From positions 558,001-622,000 of the forward strand of contig JACKNC010000002.1 in NCBI GenBank assembly GCA_024235095.1: a stretch of 64,000 bases of DNA, read 5' to 3'. The notes under the pieces were generated by a model. The model was not told where the DNA came from. It worked only from the letters and a program-made list of their open reading frames with translations, and did not search any database. The translations under genes were made by a program, and so were the position numbers. Positions 9,298 to 18,458 of the stretch are shown here, piece after piece (position 1 is the first letter of the stretch; the number at the start of each line of letters is the position of its first letter). This stretch comes from Gammaproteobacteria bacterium (lineage in GTDB: Bacteria; Pseudomonadota; Gammaproteobacteria; Competibacterales; Competibacteraceae).

Positions 9298-10590
9298 ATG
9301 GCGTTTTTAAGCGTTGAAGAATTGAAAAAAGACTGGGCCGAGAACCCTCGCTGGAAAGGCATCAAGCGCGGTTACACGGCTGAGGATGTCGTGCGGTTAC
9401 GCGGCAACGTACCGGTCGAATACAGCCTCGCACAACGAGGAGCCGAGAAGCTGTGGCAACTCATTAACAACGAACCCTACGTTAACTGCCTGGGCGCGCT
9501 GACCGGCGGACAGGCCATGCAACAGGCCAAGGCCGGCGTCAAGGCCATCTACCTTTCGGGCTGGCAGGTCGCGGCGGACAATAACACCTATATGTCCATG
9601 TACCCCGACCAGTCGCTGTATCCGGTCGACTCGGTGCCTGCCGTCGTCGAACGCATCAATAATAGCTTCAAGCGCGCCGATGAAATCCAATGTGCGCGCA
9701 ATATTCATCCCGGCAACAAGGATTTCGTCGACTATTTCCTGCCCATCGTCGCCGACGCCGAGGCCGGTTTCGGCGGTGTGCTGAACGCCCATGAACTGAT
9801 GAAGTGCATGATTCGTGCAGGCGCCGGCGGCGTGCATTTCGAAGACCAATTGGCTTCAGTCAAGAAGTGCGGCCACATGGGCGGCAAGGTGTTGGTGCCG
9901 TCTCAGGAAGCGGTGCAGAAGTTGATCGCCGCCCGGCTGGCGTCTGATGTTTATGGCGTACCGACCGTGATTCTGGCTCGCACCGATGCTGAAGCCGCCG
10001 ACTTGTTAACCTCGGACGTTGACGAGAATGACAAGCCGTTCTGCACTGGCGAGCGCACCCCGGAAGGTTTCTACAAGACGAAAAAAGGTCTGGAGCAGGC
10101 GATTTCCCGCGGTCTGGCCTACGCGCCTTACGCCGACATGGTCTGGTGTGAGACCGGCACTCCCGATCTCAACTTCGCCAAGAAGTTCGCCGAAGCCATC
10201 CGCGACCGGTTCCCTGGCAAGCTACTGGCCTACAATTGCTCGCCGTCCTTCAATTGGAAGAAGAACCTGGACGACGCCACCATCGCCAAATTCCAGCGCG
10301 AGCTGGGCGCGATGGGTTACAAGTACCAGTTCATCACGTTGGCCGGCATTCACAATATGTGGTACAACATGTTTGATTTAGCTCAAGATTATGTCAAGCG
10401 CGGCATGTCCGCTTATGTCGAGAAGGTGCAGGAGCCCGAATTCGCGGCGCGCGACCGTGGGTACACCTTCGTTTCCCACCAGCAGGAAGTCGGCACCGGC
10501 TACTTTGACGACATGACCACTGTGATTCAAGGCGGTGCGTCCTCGGTGACGGCGCTGACTGGTTCTACCGAAGAAGAGCAGTTCCACTAA
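9298..10590 (+). CDS. aceA: isocitrate lyase
   Basis: AceA splits isocitrate into succinate and glyoxylate, the first glyoxylate-shunt step. The 430-residue product carries the catalytic KKCGHMGGK at residues 189-197 with Cys191, the metal-site segment VADAEAGFGG at 151-160, and SGWQVAADNN at 87-96. Length matches the bacterial short form (E. coli 434). The start is the ATG after AAAGAGG. Malate synthase follows 173 bases downstream on the same strand. A terminator-like hairpin and a palindromic repeat lie between them, so the two may be separate transcripts. No aceK regulator is seen in the window. Confidence 0.97.
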   Translation: MAFLSVEELKKDWAENPRWKGIKRGYTAEDVVRLRGNVPVEYSLAQRGAEKLWQLINNEPYVNCLGALTGGQAMQQAKAGVKAIYLSGWQVAADNNTYMSMYPDQSLYPVDSVPAVVERINNSFKRADEIQCARNIHPGNKDFVDYFLPIVADAEAGFGGVLNAHELMKCMIRAGAGGVHFEDQLASVKKCGHMGGKVLVPSQEAVQKLIAARLASDVYGVPTVILARTDAEAADLLTSDVDENDKPFCTGERTPEGFYKTKKGLEQAISRGLAYAPYADMVWCETGTPDLNFAKKFAEAIRDRFPGKLLAYNCSPSFNWKKNLDDATIAKFQRELGAMGYKYQFITLAGIHNMWYNMFDLAQDYVKRGMSAYVEKVQEPEFAARDRGYTFVSHQQEVGTGYFDDMTTVIQGGASSVTALTGSTEEEQFH

Positions 10591-10605
10591 GCGCTCACCT
10601 CCCAA

Positions 10606-10638
10606 AATCCCCCTAACCCCCTTTGGCAAAGGGGGAAT
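10606..10638 (+). repeat. C-rich palindromic repeat, copy 1
   Basis: A perfect stem CCCCCTTT / AAAGGGGG (10617-10624 with 10628-10635) with a GGC loop, preceded by AATCCCCCTAA. It belongs to the same repeat type as copies at 18359 and 21400. Here it sits just after the aceA stop and may also slow transcription. Confidence 0.75.
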
Positions 10639-10660
10639 TGAATGGTTACGCAAGGACAAT

Positions 10661-10688
10661 AACCCGGAGGCGAACCCTTCGGGTTTTT
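10661..10688 (+). terminator. candidate Rho-independent terminator after aceA
   Basis: AACCCG (10661-10666) can pair with CGGGTT (10680-10685), or the inner AACCC with GGGTT, followed by a run of five T at 10684-10688. The stem is short. Confidence 0.5.
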
Positions 10689-10763
10689 GCCATTCAAACC
10701 GCGTTAAAATAACGCTTGTTTACTCTGCAAAAATTCCACACCCGAACATTCCAAGGAGCAGCC

Positions 10764-12362
10764 GTGAGCCTGAATCTGCCTGCTGGCGTGCAAATCAACG
10801 CCCCTATTCATCCCCGTTTCGACGAGGTTCTTACCCACGACGCACTGGCCCTGGTCGCCAAACTGCATCGCGCTTTCGAGCCGCGCCGCCAGGAATTATT
10901 GAAAGCCCGCGTCGAGCGCCAGGCCCGCATTGACGCAGGTGAAATGCCGGATTTTCTGCCGGAAACAAAGCACATTCGAGAAGGCGACTGGAAGGTCGCG
11001 CCCCTGCCCAAGGCGCTGGAGTGCCGCCGCACCGAAATCACCGGTCCGGTGGAGCGCAAGATGATTATCAACGCTTATAACTCCGGCGCTGATTCCTACA
11101 TGACCGACTTCGAGGATTCCAACAGTCCCAACTGGTTTAACCAGATTCAGGGCCAAGTGAATCTGGTCGACGCGATTCGCCGCCAAATCAGCTATGTCAA
11201 CGAGGCCGGCAAGGAATACCAACTCAACGAGCAGATCGCCACCTTGCAAATTCGCCCGCGCGGCTGGCATCTGGACGAGAAGCATGTGACCGTGGATGGT
11301 CAACGGGTCTCCGGCGGTATCTTTGACTTTGGCTTGGTATTCTTCCACAACGCTAAAGAGCAGATCGCTCGCGGCACCGGACCTTTTTACTATCTGCCGA
11401 AGATGGAATCCCATTTGGAAGCCCGGTTGTGGAATGACATCTTTGTCATGGCGCAGAATGAATTGGGCCTTCCGCAAGGAACCATTAAAGCCACGGTGCT
11501 GATTGAAACCATTCTCGCCACCTTTGAGATGGAGGAAATCCTCTACGAATTACGCGAGCACAGCGCCGGTTTGAACGCCGGTCGCTGGGACTATATTTTC
11601 AGTTGCATCAAGAAATTTAAAAAGAATCAAAACTTCTGCTTGGCCAATCGCGGCGCGATTACGATGGAAGTGCCCTTCATGCGCTCCTATGCCCTGCATC
11701 TGGTCAAGGTCTGCCACAAGCGCGGCGCGCCAGCGATGGGCGGCATGTCGGCGCTGATTCCCATCAAGGACGATCCGGCCGCCAATGAAAAGGCGCTGGC
11801 CGGCATTCGCCATGACAAGACCCGCGACGCCAACGACGGGTTCGATGGTGGTTGGGTCGCTCATCCTGGTCTGGTGCCCATCGCGCATGAAGAGTTTGTC
11901 AAAGTTCTAGGCGACAAGCCCAACCAATGGGAAAAACAGCGCGATGAAGTCTTCACCGCTCAGGATTTCCTGAGCTTTCAACCCGAGCAGCCCATTACCG
12001 AGGTCGGTCTGCGCAATAACATCAATGTTGGCATCCATTACCTGGGGTCTTGGCTGGCCGGCAACGGTTGCGTACCGATCCATAACCTGATGGAAGACGC
12101 CGCCACAGCGGAAATCAGCCGCTCGCAGGTCTGGCAGTGGGTGGTTAGTCCCAAGGGCAAGCTGGACGATGGGCGCAAAGTCACCGCTGATCTGGTGCAT
12201 GGCCTGATCCCCGAAGAACTGGCCAAGGTCAAGGCAACGGTCACCGCCCAAGGCGAGGACACGGCGACCTATGACCAGGCAGCGGGCATCTTCGAGAAAA
12301 TGAGCCTCTCTCCGGATTATCCAGAGTTCCTGACCCTGCCGTTGTATGAGGCGATGGATTGA
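10764..12362 (+). CDS. aceB: malate synthase A
   Basis: AceB condenses glyoxylate with acetyl-CoA to malate, completing the glyoxylate shunt begun by AceA upstream. With a GTG start at 10764 (AAGGAG six bases before it) the product is 532 residues, the usual length of the A isoform (E. coli 533). The family signature REHSAGLNAGRWDY is present, as is GGMSALIPIKDDP and the acidic pair region DANDGFDGGWVAHPGLV near the active site. A TTG at 10716 is in frame but lacks a ribosome binding site. With prpE, mdh and frdABCD in the same window, it supports growth on acetate or storage polymers. Confidence 0.97.
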   Translation: MSLNLPAGVQINAPIHPRFDEVLTHDALALVAKLHRAFEPRRQELLKARVERQARIDAGEMPDFLPETKHIREGDWKVAPLPKALECRRTEITGPVERKMIINAYNSGADSYMTDFEDSNSPNWFNQIQGQVNLVDAIRRQISYVNEAGKEYQLNEQIATLQIRPRGWHLDEKHVTVDGQRVSGGIFDFGLVFFHNAKEQIARGTGPFYYLPKMESHLEARLWNDIFVMAQNELGLPQGTIKATVLIETILATFEMEEILYELREHSAGLNAGRWDYIFSCIKKFKKNQNFCLANRGAITMEVPFMRSYALHLVKVCHKRGAPAMGGMSALIPIKDDPAANEKALAGIRHDKTRDANDGFDGGWVAHPGLVPIAHEEFVKVLGDKPNQWEKQRDEVFTAQDFLSFQPEQPITEVGLRNNINVGIHYLGSWLAGNGCVPIHNLMEDAATAEISRSQVWQWVVSPKGKLDDGRKVTADLVHGLIPEELAKVKATVTAQGEDTATYDQAAGIFEKMSLSPDYPEFLTLPLYEAMD

Positions 12363-12395
12363 TAGCAGAGAATGAGTAGCAGGGAAACGTCGTAG

Positions 12396-12417
12396 GGCGG
12401 GTTAGCCATAACCCGCC
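12396..12417. repeat. 9-bp inverted repeat downstream of aceB
   Basis: GGCGGGTTA (12396-12404) and TAACCCGCC (12409-12417) form a perfect 9-bp stem with a GCCA loop. There is no T-run on either side, so it resembles a small dispersed palindrome more than an intrinsic terminator. Confidence 0.6.
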
Positions 12418-12517
12418 GCTTGGGAGTGTCAGTTATCAGCGATAATGCTTCGTTCCCGCCGTTCTACTTGGAGAAATAGTGAACGGATATTAGAGCCTTC
12501 TGCTGGGAGTTGAATGC

Positions 12518-15061
12518 ATGTCAAAAACTGCAACCGTTTCTGCTTCTGAAACCCTATCACTGAACTGGCGCGCGATAGGCCGCATGGCGCTGCGCGCCCT
12601 GGGCCGCGATTGGCAGTCCGGCGAATTGCGCGTACTGGCCATTGCTCTAGTGATCGCTGTCGCCAGCGTCGCTGCTGTCGGCTTCTTCACTGACCGTATC
12701 CAGCAAGCAATGGAGCACAAGGCCAGTGAATTGCTGGGCGCTGATCTGGTCGTTGCTTCAGCCAGTCCCATTCAGCCGGAGTTGGCGGAGACGGCTAAAC
12801 GACAGGGGTTGCAGACTGCCGAAACGCTGAGTTTTCGCAGCGTGGTGCTGGCGGGTGATGTCACGCAGCTGACCGAGGTCAAAGCGGTGGGTCCTGGTTA
12901 TCCGCTGCGCGGCGCGTTGCAGGTCAGCGATAAACCCTTTGACCCGCCACGCACCGTTGACGCTATCCCTAACCCTGGCCAAGTCTGGGTGGACGAGCGC
13001 CTGTTGCAGATACTGGGACTCCAGGTCGGCGATTCCGTGAATTTAGGCGCGCGCTCCTTCCGCGTAGCGCAGGTGCTGGCCTATGAACCGGATCGCGCCG
13101 GCGACCTGTTCAGCATTGCCCCACGTCTGATGCTCAATCTGGCGGATATTCCCTCGACTGAACTGGTGCAACCAGGAAGCCGCGTGGCCTACCATCTGTT
13201 GCTGGCCGGGGAACCGATGCGGTTGGAAGGCTTCAAGACCTGGGTGCAAACGCGGCTGGCGACCGGTGAAAAACTGCAAGGGGTGCGCGACGCGCGGGTC
13301 GAACTGCGTTCCGCGCTGGAACGGGCGGAGCGTTTTCTGAATCTGGCGGCGCTGGTCAGCGTGATTCTGGCGGGGGTCGGCGTGGCTATCGCCGCCCGGC
13401 GCTTTGCGGGCCGGCACTGGGACAGCGTGGCCATTCTGCGCTGCATCGGCGCAACCGAGGCGCTGATTGTTCGCCTGTTCGTACTGGAGCTGTTGGCGCT
13501 GGCGGCGCTAGCTGGCGTGGCCGGACTGCTGGCCGGTTATCTGGCGCAATATGGGTTAAGCGGGGTGCTCGGTCAATTGGTGAGTCGTGTTGAACTGCCT
13601 GCGCCCTCGCTGTGGCCCGTGCTGCCGGCGCTGGCCACCGGGTTCGTCACTCTGTTGGGCTTCGGGTTACCGCCCTTGCTGCGCTTGCGGGAAGTGCCGC
13701 CGCTGCGGGTGTTGCGCCGTGATCTGGGGCCGGTTAATCCTCGTCTGCTGGCTCTGTACGGGCCTGCCGTGGCGGCGACTTTGGCGCTGCTGGTCTGGCA
13801 AGCGGGCGAATGGCGTTTAGCGCTATATGTCTGCACTGGAGTGGCGGGAACCGTGATCGTCCTCTCCCTGGCCGCCTGGGGACTGGTGAAGGTGCTGAAT
13901 CTGCTGCGAGGCCAAGTGGGCGTGGCTTGGCGTTTCGGTCTGGCCAATATCGCTCGGCGTGGTCCCGGCAGCACAGTGCAGGTTGTAGCGCTGGGTCTGG
14001 GCCTGATGGCCTTGCTGGTGTTGACCCTGGTGCGCACAGACCTGTTGACTCGTTGGCGAGCCAGTCTGCCCGCCGACGCGCCGAATCATTTCCTGATTAA
14101 CATCCAAACTGCCGAGGTGACACAGGTTCAGCGCTTCCTGCGCGAACGGGGCTTGCGCGACGCTGCTTTGTTCCCCATGGTGCGCGGGCGTTTGACCGCG
14201 ATCAACGGACGTGATGTCGGACCGGATGATTACCAAAGTCCGCGCGCCCAGCGTTTGGTGGCGCGGGAATTCAATCTGTCCTGGACAGATGTTTTACAAG
14301 AAGATAATCGCATTCTTGCGGGCCGCTGGTGGCGACCCGGCGATCAAGGTCAGGGCATTGCCTCGGTGGAAATCGGTTTAGCTAAGGAACTAGGGATTGT
14401 CTTGGGCGATACGCTGCGTTTCCAGATCGCCGGACAGGATTTGCAAGCAACAGTGATCAGTCTGCGCAGCGTCGAATGGGATTCGTTTCGACCCAACTTT
14501 TTCGTAGTCTTCCCCTCTGGCGTGCTGGACGCCTATCCAGCGACCTGGATCACCAGTTTCCACCTGCCGGTTGACCAGAAACCAGTGATGGCGGAACTGG
14601 TGCGGCAACATCCGTCGATCACTGTACTGGATGTCGAGGCGTTGATGACCAAAGTGCGAGAGATCATGGATCGGGTGATCGCCGCCGTCGAATACGTGTT
14701 CCTGTTCACCTTAGCTGCGGGACTGGTGGTGTTGTACGCGGCGATTCAGGCCACCCAGGACGAGCGGCGGTTTGAGAGTGCGGTGTTGCGGACTCTGGGC
14801 GCGCAGCGGGCGGTGGTGCGGCAAAGCCTGCTGGCGGAATTTGCTACGCTGGGCTTGCTGGCCGGGGTGCTGGCGGCTGCCGCTGCGACGTTATTAAGCT
14901 ATGTGCTGGCAACTCAGGTGTTCGACTTCCCCTATTTCTGGAATTCGTGGATCTGGGTGCTCGGCGGCGGCGCTGGCGTCGTGGGCGTCGGTCTGGCTGG
15001 ACTGATCGGCGCGCGTTCGGCGTTGGCCCAACCGCCGTGGCGGGCGTTGCGGGAGCTGTAA
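12518..15061 (+). CDS. FtsX/MacB-type ABC transporter permease (YbbP-like)
   Basis: The 847-residue product is a large ABC-type permease of the YbbP/lipoprotein-release class. A hydrophobic segment at about 42-62 is followed by a periplasmic domain. There is a first FtsX domain of several helices around 270-400, more membrane helices to about 510, a second periplasmic domain, and a final FtsX domain at about 720-847. Such permeases usually export lipids, lipoproteins or act mechanically at the envelope, and need a partner ATPase. In many gammaproteobacteria the partner (YbbA) is adjacent; here none is encoded beside it, as the nearest ATPase (znuC) belongs to the zinc system. The gene converges on znuB. 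Confidence 0.85.
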   Translation: MSKTATVSASETLSLNWRAIGRMALRALGRDWQSGELRVLAIALVIAVASVAAVGFFTDRIQQAMEHKASELLGADLVVASASPIQPELAETAKRQGLQTAETLSFRSVVLAGDVTQLTEVKAVGPGYPLRGALQVSDKPFDPPRTVDAIPNPGQVWVDERLLQILGLQVGDSVNLGARSFRVAQVLAYEPDRAGDLFSIAPRLMLNLADIPSTELVQPGSRVAYHLLLAGEPMRLEGFKTWVQTRLATGEKLQGVRDARVELRSALERAERFLNLAALVSVILAGVGVAIAARRFAGRHWDSVAILRCIGATEALIVRLFVLELLALAALAGVAGLLAGYLAQYGLSGVLGQLVSRVELPAPSLWPVLPALATGFVTLLGFGLPPLLRLREVPPLRVLRRDLGPVNPRLLALYGPAVAATLALLVWQAGEWRLALYVCTGVAGTVIVLSLAAWGLVKVLNLLRGQVGVAWRFGLANIARRGPGSTVQVVALGLGLMALLVLTLVRTDLLTRWRASLPADAPNHFLINIQTAEVTQVQRFLRERGLRDAALFPMVRGRLTAINGRDVGPDDYQSPRAQRLVAREFNLSWTDVLQEDNRILAGRWWRPGDQGQGIASVEIGLAKELGIVLGDTLRFQIAGQDLQATVISLRSVEWDSFRPNFFVVFPSGVLDAYPATWITSFHLPVDQKPVMAELVRQHPSITVLDVEALMTKVREIMDRVIAAVEYVFLFTLAAGLVVLYAAIQATQDERRFESAVLRTLGAQRAVVRQSLLAEFATLGLLAGVLAAAAATLLSYVLATQVFDFPYFWNSWIWVLGGGAGVVGVGLAGLIGARSALAQPPWRALREL

Positions 15062-15072
15062 ATGGAGCGTCG

Positions 15073-15864
15073 CTAATGCCGCGAACGATTGGGAATCACA
15101 TGGCCCAGAGCGAATAAGGCCGCCGCCGCAATAACCACTGAAGGTCCCGCCGGGGTGTCCCAGCGCAGCGAGGCCCATAATCCTGCGCCCACCGCCGCGC
15201 AGCCTAGACCACTGGCTAGCAGCGCCATGCTTTCCGGCGACCGGGCGAAACGTCGCGCCGCCGCCGCCGGGATGATCAGTAATGAAGTAATCAACAAAAT
15301 ACCGACGACCTTCATGGCCACGGCGATCACAATCGCGATCAACAGCATGAATGCCAGGCGGACGGCGAACACCGGTACGCCTTCCACTTGCGCCAGTTCC
15401 TCATGCACGGTCGCCGCGAGCAACGGGCGCCACAGCCAAGCCAGCGCTATTAGCGCCACCAGCGCACCGCCCCATATCCAGTACAAATCGATAGGGCTGA
15501 TCGCCAGAATATCGCCGAACAGATAGCCCACTAGATCGACCCGCACCGTTTCCAGAAAAGCCAGGGTAACCAAACCCAGTGACAGGCTGGTGTGAGCGAG
15601 AATGCCCAACAGCGTGTCAGCGGCCAGCCAGCGCTGGCGTTGCAGCAACACCAAGGCCAAGGCTACAGTCAGGCAGGTGGCGACGACCCCCAGTTGCGGA
15701 TTGATATTCAAAATGATGCCGAGCATCACCCCCAACAGGCCCGAGTGCGCCAGGGTATCACCGAAATAGGCCATGCGCCGCCAGACGATGAAAGCGCCCA
15801 GTGGACCAGCGGCGAGCGCCACGCCTAGACCGCCCAGCAGGGCGCGCATTAGGAAATCATCCAT
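15073..15864 (-). CDS. znuB: zinc ABC transporter permease
   Basis: ZnuB is the integral membrane subunit of the high-affinity zinc importer ZnuABC. The 263-residue product has about eight hydrophobic helices and the family start MDDFLMRALLGGLGVALA, followed by LGAFIVWRRMAYFGDTLAHS. The frame stays open far upstream into znuC, but the ATG at 15864 gives the family length and overlaps the znuC stop by eight bases, indicating translational coupling. It forms an operon with znuC and faces the divergent znuA. The closely related manganese permeases are an alternative; the His-rich ZnuA points to zinc. Confidence 0.9.
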   Translation of the reverse strand: MDDFLMRALLGGLGVALAAGPLGAFIVWRRMAYFGDTLAHSGLLGVMLGIILNINPQLGVVATCLTVALALVLLQRQRWLAADTLLGILAHTSLSLGLVTLAFLETVRVDLVGYLFGDILAISPIDLYWIWGGALVALIALAWLWRPLLAATVHEELAQVEGVPVFAVRLAFMLLIAIVIAVAMKVVGILLITSLLIIPAAAARRFARSPESMALLASGLGCAAVGAGLWASLRWDTPAGPSVVIAAAALFALGHVIPNRSRH

Positions 15865-16618
15865 GTGTATTTTCCTCAACAACAACCACGCTGCCATGCA
15901 AATCATGGCGATGGTTGTGGTGATGATGGTAAACCGCCAGCCGCCGCGCGCCGTCAATACCAAATAACTCCAGATAAGCCGGGTCTTGAGCAACCAGGTC
16001 GGGATGACCGGAACAGCAAACATGCCGGTTCAGGCACAACACATGATCGGTAGCCGCCATGACCAGATGCAATTCATGCGACACCATCAAAATGCCACAG
16101 CCTCGCTGGCGCCGCAAATTGCTGATCAAGTCGTACAATTCGTATTGACCGGTCAGGTCGACACCCTGGATCGGTTCATCCAGCACCAGCAAATCCGGTT
16201 CTCGCAGTAATGCTCTGGCCAATAGCGCCCGCTGCGTTTCACCACCGGAAATCACCTGCATCGGCGCATCCAGGACATGCGCCGCGCCCACTTCTCGAAG
16301 CGCTGACTGGACTCGCTCCCGTGACGCCGTAGTACCCAGGGTCACGAAGCGTTGTACCGTCAATGGCAGGGTATCGTCCACCATTAACCGTTGCGGCATA
16401 TAGCCGACCCGCAATCCGGGCTTGAGATGAACCCGGCCACGATCCGGGCGCAGCAAACCGAGTACGATACGGACCAATGTGGATTTGCCGGCGCCGTTGG
16501 GGCCAATCAATGCGACAATTTCGCCGGACGATACCTGGAGATTGACCGCTTGCAGAATCGGGTTGCCGCGAATGGCGAAATGGACGTTTTCAACAGTGAG
16601 CAAGGGTTCAGTGGACAT
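15857..16618 (-). CDS. znuC: zinc ABC transporter ATP-binding protein
   Basis: ZnuC is the cytoplasmic ATPase energising zinc uptake by ZnuB. The 253-residue product shows Walker A GPNGAGKST at 39-47, the ABC signature ISGGETQRALLARALL, Walker B LLVLDEP and the H-loop VSHELH. The C-terminal tail is unusually histidine-rich (YHHHHNHRHDLH), which could bind zinc; similar tails occur in some ZnuC proteins. I chose the ATG at 16618 (MSTEPLLTVENV) over a frame extension to 16654. Its end overlaps the znuB start. Confidence 0.93.
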   Translation of the reverse strand: MSTEPLLTVENVHFAIRGNPILQAVNLQVSSGEIVALIGPNGAGKSTLVRIVLGLLRPDRGRVHLKPGLRVGYMPQRLMVDDTLPLTVQRFVTLGTTASRERVQSALREVGAAHVLDAPMQVISGGETQRALLARALLREPDLLVLDEPIQGVDLTGQYELYDLISNLRRQRGCGILMVSHELHLVMAATDHVLCLNRHVCCSGHPDLVAQDPAYLELFGIDGARRLAVYHHHHNHRHDLHGSVVVVEENTHG

Positions 16619-16718
16619 GGCGCGGCATTTTCCTTTGGCAAGTGAGGCAACCACTGGGCGCTTCCATAGTCTCAGCGAGCGATTTGGAAATCGCGCGTGA
16701 TCGCCTCGGCGCGCACTC

Positions 16719-16730
16719 TATAACATAACC
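16719..16730 (+). promoter_or_regulatory. possible Zur half-site / -10 element upstream of znuA
   Basis: TATAACATAACC resembles the right half of the gammaproteobacterial Zur operator (TATAACATTTC) and lies in the 126-base divergent znuC-znuA promoter region, overlapping a possible -10. The matching left half is absent, so this is tentative. Confidence 0.25.
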
Positions 16731-16744
16731 ACAGGATTCATGTC

Positions 16745-17719
16745 ATGTTGCCTTATGGACGCTTTTTGAACAGGCTGCGAAGAGGAGTAGGCAGTTTGTT
16801 GTTGCTATTGCCGTTAACCGGATGGGCCGCCGGATTGCCCGTCGTGGCCAGCATTAAGCCGGTGCATTCCCTGGTCGCGGGCGTTATGCAAGGGGTTGGC
16901 GAACCCTATTTGTTATTGACCGGTGGCGTTTCCCCGCACGACTACCGGTTGCGGCCTTCGGATGTTCGCGTGATCGAACAAGCCAAGGCTGTGTTCTGGA
17001 TCGGACCGGATCTGGAGACCTTTCTGATCAAACCTCTGGCAAACGTTAAGGGCCAAGTCCGCGCAGTCGCCTTGCTGGAAGCGCCTGGAATCAAGTTTTT
17101 ATCCTTGCGGGCGGGCGGCGCGTGGGAAGCGCACCGTCACTCGCAAACCGAATCGGATGAAGATCATGATACGCATGATCATCACCACGACCACGAGGTC
17201 AGCCACGATCCGCATCTCTGGCTGGACCCGATGAACGCCATCGCCATGACCCGCCAGATCGTCGCAATCCTGAGTGAGGTTGATCCAGATCATCAACCTG
17301 ATTATCAACGCAATGGCGCGGCGCTAATCGAACGCTTAAACCGATTGAACCAGCAATTAGAAGCCGATCTGGCATCTGTCAAGGATCAGCCTTATGTGGT
17401 GTTCCACGACGCTTATCAGTACTTTGAGCAACGCTATGGTTTGCCAGCAGTCGGTTCCGTGGTGCTGGACCCGGAGCAGCGGCCTGGCGCGCGGCGCATC
17501 GCGCAAATCCAGGCGCGCATTCGCGATCTAAAAGTCCGTTGCGTTTTCAGCGAACCGCAGTTTGAACCGGCGCTGGCGGCCACCCTGGTCAGCGGCAGCG
17601 ATGCGCGACTTGGGGTTCTCGATCCGCTGGGCGCCGAATTATTGGCGGGTCCCGACGCTTACTTCCAATTGCTGGAGGGTTTGACCCATGCTTTGCAGGC
17701 TTGTCTGAGCGCGGATTGA
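16745..17719 (+). CDS. znuA: zinc ABC transporter substrate-binding protein
   Basis: ZnuA captures zinc in the periplasm and hands it to ZnuB. The 324-residue product begins with a signal peptide (basic residues to 13, hydrophobic 17-27, cleavage near WAAG at 28-30). Metal ligands are visible as His65 in GVSPHDY, His157 in DPHLWLDP and a later His in VVFHDAYQYFEQRYGL. Between residues 130 and 157 lies the His/Asp-rich flexible loop (HRHSQ..., DHDTHDHHHDHEV) typical of zinc rather than manganese binding proteins. It is transcribed away from znuCB, with a shared 126-base control region. Confidence 0.93.
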   Translation: MLPYGRFLNRLRRGVGSLLLLLPLTGWAAGLPVVASIKPVHSLVAGVMQGVGEPYLLLTGGVSPHDYRLRPSDVRVIEQAKAVFWIGPDLETFLIKPLANVKGQVRAVALLEAPGIKFLSLRAGGAWEAHRHSQTESDEDHDTHDHHHDHEVSHDPHLWLDPMNAIAMTRQIVAILSEVDPDHQPDYQRNGAALIERLNRLNQQLEADLASVKDQPYVVFHDAYQYFEQRYGLPAVGSVVLDPEQRPGARRIAQIQARIRDLKVRCVFSEPQFEPALAATLVSGSDARLGVLDPLGAELLAGPDAYFQLLEGLTHALQACLSAD

Positions 17720-17880
17720 ATCCGGCTGCTTCAGGGAATGCCAGCGGCATTCACGAGCAAGATGTTCTATGCTGTTATGCGCATCCGCTGGCGCCAAGCC
17801 GCCATTTTGGACGGTCTGGCTCGCAGATGACTTTTAAATCATAAAGTTAATCCGTATGACCGATAGAAGGGCGAATGATC

Positions 17881-18300
17881 ATGGCTGACACGTTTGCAGG
17901 CTTCAAGCCTTACAGCGCGGAACCGGACGAGGAATACATGAATGACCGGCAGAAGGCTCATTTCCGCGCCATCCTGCTGGCCTGGAAGGAGGAATTAATG
18001 GAAGAAGGCCGGCGCACCGTCAACAACATGCAGGATGAAGTGCTCAATCTGCCCGATCCAAATGATCGCGCCAGTCAGGAAGAGGAGTTTTCCATTAGCC
18101 TGCGGGCGCGGGATCGGGAACGCAAGCTTTTGCACAAGATCGACAAGGCGTTCGGTCGCTTGGCCAATGACGAATACGGTTATTGCGAAGGGTGTGGCGT
18201 GGAAATCGGCCTGCGCCGGTTGGAGGCGCGACCTACCGCCGAATTATGCATCGACTGTAAGCACCTGGAAGAACAGCGGGAAAGAAGTCAGGCGACTTGA
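17881..18300 (+). CDS. dksA: RNA polymerase-binding transcription factor DksA
   Basis: DksA binds the secondary channel of RNA polymerase and, with ppGpp, tunes rRNA and amino-acid promoters. The 139-residue product aligns with E. coli DksA throughout. It has the coiled-coil tip region LNLPDPNDRASQEEEFS with the functionally important acidic tip residues, EYMNDRQKAHFRAILLAW before it, and a four-cysteine zinc finger CEGCG...CIDCK near the C-terminus. Two in-frame ATGs lie six bases apart; I use the second. The gene is followed by a palindromic C-rich repeat that could terminate its transcript. Confidence 0.96.
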   Translation: MADTFAGFKPYSAEPDEEYMNDRQKAHFRAILLAWKEELMEEGRRTVNNMQDEVLNLPDPNDRASQEEEFSISLRARDRERKLLHKIDKAFGRLANDEYGYCEGCGVEIGLRRLEARPTAELCIDCKHLEEQRERSQAT

Positions 18301-18358
18301 ATGTAAAGCAACCGTCTGGTTCGCCTTTAATAAGGAGTGTAGCCCGGATGGGATGTCG

Positions 18359-18396
18359 AAATCCCCCCCGACCCCCCCCTTTTTCAAAGGGGGGAG
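18359..18396 (+). repeat. C-rich palindromic repeat, copy 2
   Basis: AATCCCCCCCGACC is followed by the stem CCCCCCTTT / AAAGGGGGG (18374-18382 with 18386-18394) with loop TTC. It has nearly the same sequence and orientation as copy 3 at 21400, and the two bracket the large secreted-protein gene. Confidence 0.85.
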
Positions 18397-18458
18397 ACTC
18401 CGCAGTAACGTCATTTAACACAATGGGAATTGGTATTAGAGCGTGAGGACATTTGCGC

